From Candidatus Thiodiazotropha endoloripes (lineage in GTDB: Bacteria > Pseudomonadota > Gammaproteobacteria > Chromatiales > Chromatiaceae): DNA of 64,000 nt. Within the stretch, counting starts at the first letter, position 1; each line of letters opens with the position of its first letter. Under the pieces are notes generated by a model. The model had not been told where the DNA came from and searched no databases. It worked only from the letters and a program-made list of their open reading frames with translations. Shown piece after piece: positions 61,997 through 64,000 of this stretch. The position numbers and the translations under genes were made by a program. The stretch lies in contig NZ_LVJW01000006.1 in assembly GCF_001708965.1 (NCBI RefSeq), positions 496,001 to 560,000 of the forward strand. The letters run 5' to 3'.

Positions 61997-63973
61997 ATGG
62001 AAAAAGTAAGATTTCAAGAACAGTTACAAGCTTACGAGCAGTGGAAAAAGGATATCATCAACACTATTGAGGAGTATGGTCCCTGGCTGGAAGAGAACGG
62101 CATGTCCTCCGAGGATATCCAGCAGCGCATCAATCATACTCTCGGTACGCTGAAAAACGATAAGCTGACCATTGCCTTCGTTGCAGAGTTCTCCCGCGGC
62201 AAGACTGAACTGATCAACGCCATATTTTTTGCCGATTACGGTCGCCGACTGCTGCCTTCGGACGCCGGTCGCACCACCATGTGTCCGACCGAGATCTTTT
62301 ATGATGACGAGCGGGATGAGGCCTATGTACGCCTGCTGCCCATCGAAACCCGTCTGCAGGACAATACCCTGTCCCAGCTCAGGCACGATACCAAGCAGTG
62401 GGTCCACTATCCCTTGGAGACCGACTCCGTAGAGCAGATGCAGGCGGCTCTGAGCGAAGTGGTACAGACCAAAGAGGTCCCCCTGGAGGAGGCCAAACAT
62501 CTTGGTCTCTACAGTCCGGACCTGCATCCGCATCAGAATCAGCCACCTGAAACTGTCGAGATCCCAAAATGGCGTCACGCACAGATCAGTTTCCCCAACC
62601 CGATGCTGAAAAAAGGCCTGACCATTCTCGACACCCCCGGACTCAACGCACTGGGAACAGAGCCTGAGCTGACGCTCAACATGTTACCCGCCGCACAGGC
62701 CGTACTGTTTGTACTTGGCGCGGATACCGGCGTGACCCGCAGCGACATGGAGATCTGGCAACACCATATCAAGGGTTTCCAGACCGGCCGGCAACGTGGC
62801 CTGATGGTGGTGCTGAACAAGATAGACACCCTGTGGGACGATCTCAGAGAGCATGAGGACATTCATGAGGCGATCCGCAACCAGCAGACCAATACAGCTG
62901 AATTGTTAGGTGTTGAACCGAATGTTGTCTTCCCGATCTCTGCGCAAAAGGGGCTGCTAGCTAAAATCAAAGGCGAAAAACAGCTGCTTGAGAAAAGCGC
63001 CCTGCTCGACCTGGAGAACTACCTTGGCCAGGACGTTCTGAATATCAAACAGCAGATCATTCTCGATACCGTCAGTGCCGATGTGGGTCAGATGCTGGAC
63101 AACAGCCGCAGTATGCTCTCCGGCAAACTGAATGACACCAAATACCAGCTCGAGGAGCTTGAAGAGCTCAGCGATAAAAGTGATGACGTAATCACCAATC
63201 TGATGGAAAAGACCCGCAGTGAGCAGGCGCAATACCTACGGGACGTGGACACCTTCCAGCAGAGCAGGAAACAGCTAAAGCAGCAGGCCAATCTGCTTAC
63301 TGAGATTCTCAGTCTCGAAGCATTAGAGGGCACCATCGAACAATCACGCAAGGATATGACCAACAGCTGGACCACCAGCGGCATGAAGAACTCGATGAAA
63401 AACCTCTTCGATGAGACCCGCCGCACCATGCTCAAGGTGGTCAATCAGAGTGAACAGACCCGAAAGCTGATTCGTGCTATCTACCGCAAATTTCAGAATG
63501 AACACGGCTTTGCGGTTGTGCAGCCGAAGATGTTCTCAATCGTGAAGTATCGCGTTGAACTGGAACTGCTTCATCAGGAAGCGGAGATCTTCAGAAACAG
63601 CCCGGTAACAGCCATGATGGAACAGAACTTTGTGGTTAAAAGATTCTTCTCAGCACTGGTCAAACGGGCTCATGATATCTTCAAACGGGCCGACGAAGAG
63701 ATCAACCAGTGGCTCGGATCCACACTGGAACCACTGGTTATCCAGATCAAGGATCATAAGGAGATGATGGAGAAACGTCTGACCAATCTGCAGAAGATCG
63801 GCCAGTCCCGCAATACCCTGCAATATCGGATTCTGGAGCTGCAGGAGCAGTATACCGAGCTCGCCAGACAGCTGACCGCACTGCGTAATATGTCGAACCG
63901 ACTGAGCAACAGCCGGCCCCTGCACCATGCGCAGCGACAGAAACCAACCCTGGTCAAGCAGAACGTCGGCTAA
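61997..63973 (+). CDS. Dynamin-like GTPase
   Basis: A 658-residue protein. An N-terminal helical segment (1-50) precedes a GTPase domain with AEFSRGKTELINAIFF (P-loop), a conserved threonine region RRLLPSDAGRTTMCPTE (switch I), LTILDTPGLNALG (G3) and VVLNKIDTLWDD (G4). Long helices follow (about 350-490) with a heptad-like pattern (TKYQLEELEELSDKSDDVITNLMEKTRSEQAQYLRDVDTF). The P-loop reads SRGKT where many dynamins have GxGKS. Bacterial dynamin-like proteins remodel membranes; the function here is unknown. It is preceded by the direct repeat described separately and ends near the window edge. Confidence 0.88.
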   Translation: MEKVRFQEQLQAYEQWKKDIINTIEEYGPWLEENGMSSEDIQQRINHTLGTLKNDKLTIAFVAEFSRGKTELINAIFFADYGRRLLPSDAGRTTMCPTEIFYDDERDEAYVRLLPIETRLQDNTLSQLRHDTKQWVHYPLETDSVEQMQAALSEVVQTKEVPLEEAKHLGLYSPDLHPHQNQPPETVEIPKWRHAQISFPNPMLKKGLTILDTPGLNALGTEPELTLNMLPAAQAVLFVLGADTGVTRSDMEIWQHHIKGFQTGRQRGLMVVLNKIDTLWDDLREHEDIHEAIRNQQTNTAELLGVEPNVVFPISAQKGLLAKIKGEKQLLEKSALLDLENYLGQDVLNIKQQIILDTVSADVGQMLDNSRSMLSGKLNDTKYQLEELEELSDKSDDVITNLMEKTRSEQAQYLRDVDTFQQSRKQLKQQANLLTEILSLEALEGTIEQSRKDMTNSWTTSGMKNSMKNLFDETRRTMLKVVNQSEQTRKLIRAIYRKFQNEHGFAVVQPKMFSIVKYRVELELLHQEAEIFRNSPVTAMMEQNFVVKRFFSALVKRAHDIFKRADEEINQWLGSTLEPLVIQIKDHKEMMEKRLTNLQKIGQSRNTLQYRILELQEQYTELARQLTALRNMSNRLSNSRPLHHAQRQKPTLVKQNVG

Positions 63974-64000
63974 GCAAAGCAGAAGCGTTATTTAATAACA

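Overview
The window looks like chromosome from a denitrifying, probably sulfur-oxidising gammaproteobacterium of the Chromatiales/Sedimenticola-Thiodiazotropha kind. That placement is inference, from gene content (Sec-exported clade II-type NosZ, fimT-pilVWXY1E, pilT-yggS-proC-yggT-yggU, fkpB-ispH). About 55 genuine genes are visible, with one tRNA and no rRNA, CRISPR array, phage or intact insertion sequence.

1-9.9 kb, minus strand: a nitrous oxide reductase region. Reading leftwards it holds nosZ (Sec signal), two small c-type cytochromes, a NosB-like membrane protein, nosD, nosG and the start of nosH. Upstream of nosZ is a second unit: a small secreted protein overlapping by four bases an unusual ZnuA-like/SCO fusion protein. 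Three FNR/Dnr-type boxes, two of them perfect, sit before the fusion unit, nosZ and the diheme cytochrome. The likely picture is N2O respiration induced by oxygen limitation, with dedicated copper or zinc handling next to it.

9.9-31.7 kb: an accessory-looking region of single genes with wide spacers. It contains pentapeptide-repeat, MipA-like, secreted rhodanese/EF-hand, Tyr/Gly-repeat and beta-helix proteins, a broken IPTL-CTERM surface protein, PAS-GGDEF, MscS, DUF535, DUF302, hemolysin III, HbpS-like, PilZ, argE-argA, hemerythrin, a degenerate GGDEF protein and a DUF5666 lipoprotein. About eight copies of a 31-bp palindromic REP-like repeat lie in its spacers, including one tandem inverted pair and one composite MITE-like element.

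32-47.6 kb: mainly housekeeping and redox genes. These are an orphan GspE/PilB-type ATPase, an Lrp-family regulator divergent from leuA, a pirin-cytochrome b561-flavodoxin-YceI cluster facing a LysR regulator, an APH/AAA fusion kinase, a DUF2892 protein under a palindromic operator, rimO, a ketopantoate reductase-like protein, fkpB and ispH.

47.8-64 kb: type IV pilus genes and neighbours. The minor pilin/adhesin operon fimT-pilV-pilW-pilX-pilY1-pilE ends in a strong terminator. It is followed by thiO, tRNA-Thr(CGT), DUF1820, an ankyrin lipoprotein, the retraction ATPases pilU and pilT, and divergently yggS-proC-yggT-yggU and a dynamin-like GTPase. Start codons were often moved inward from the longest open frame when a ribosome binding site or signal peptide supported it. 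All family names rest on motif recognition by eye, without database searches.
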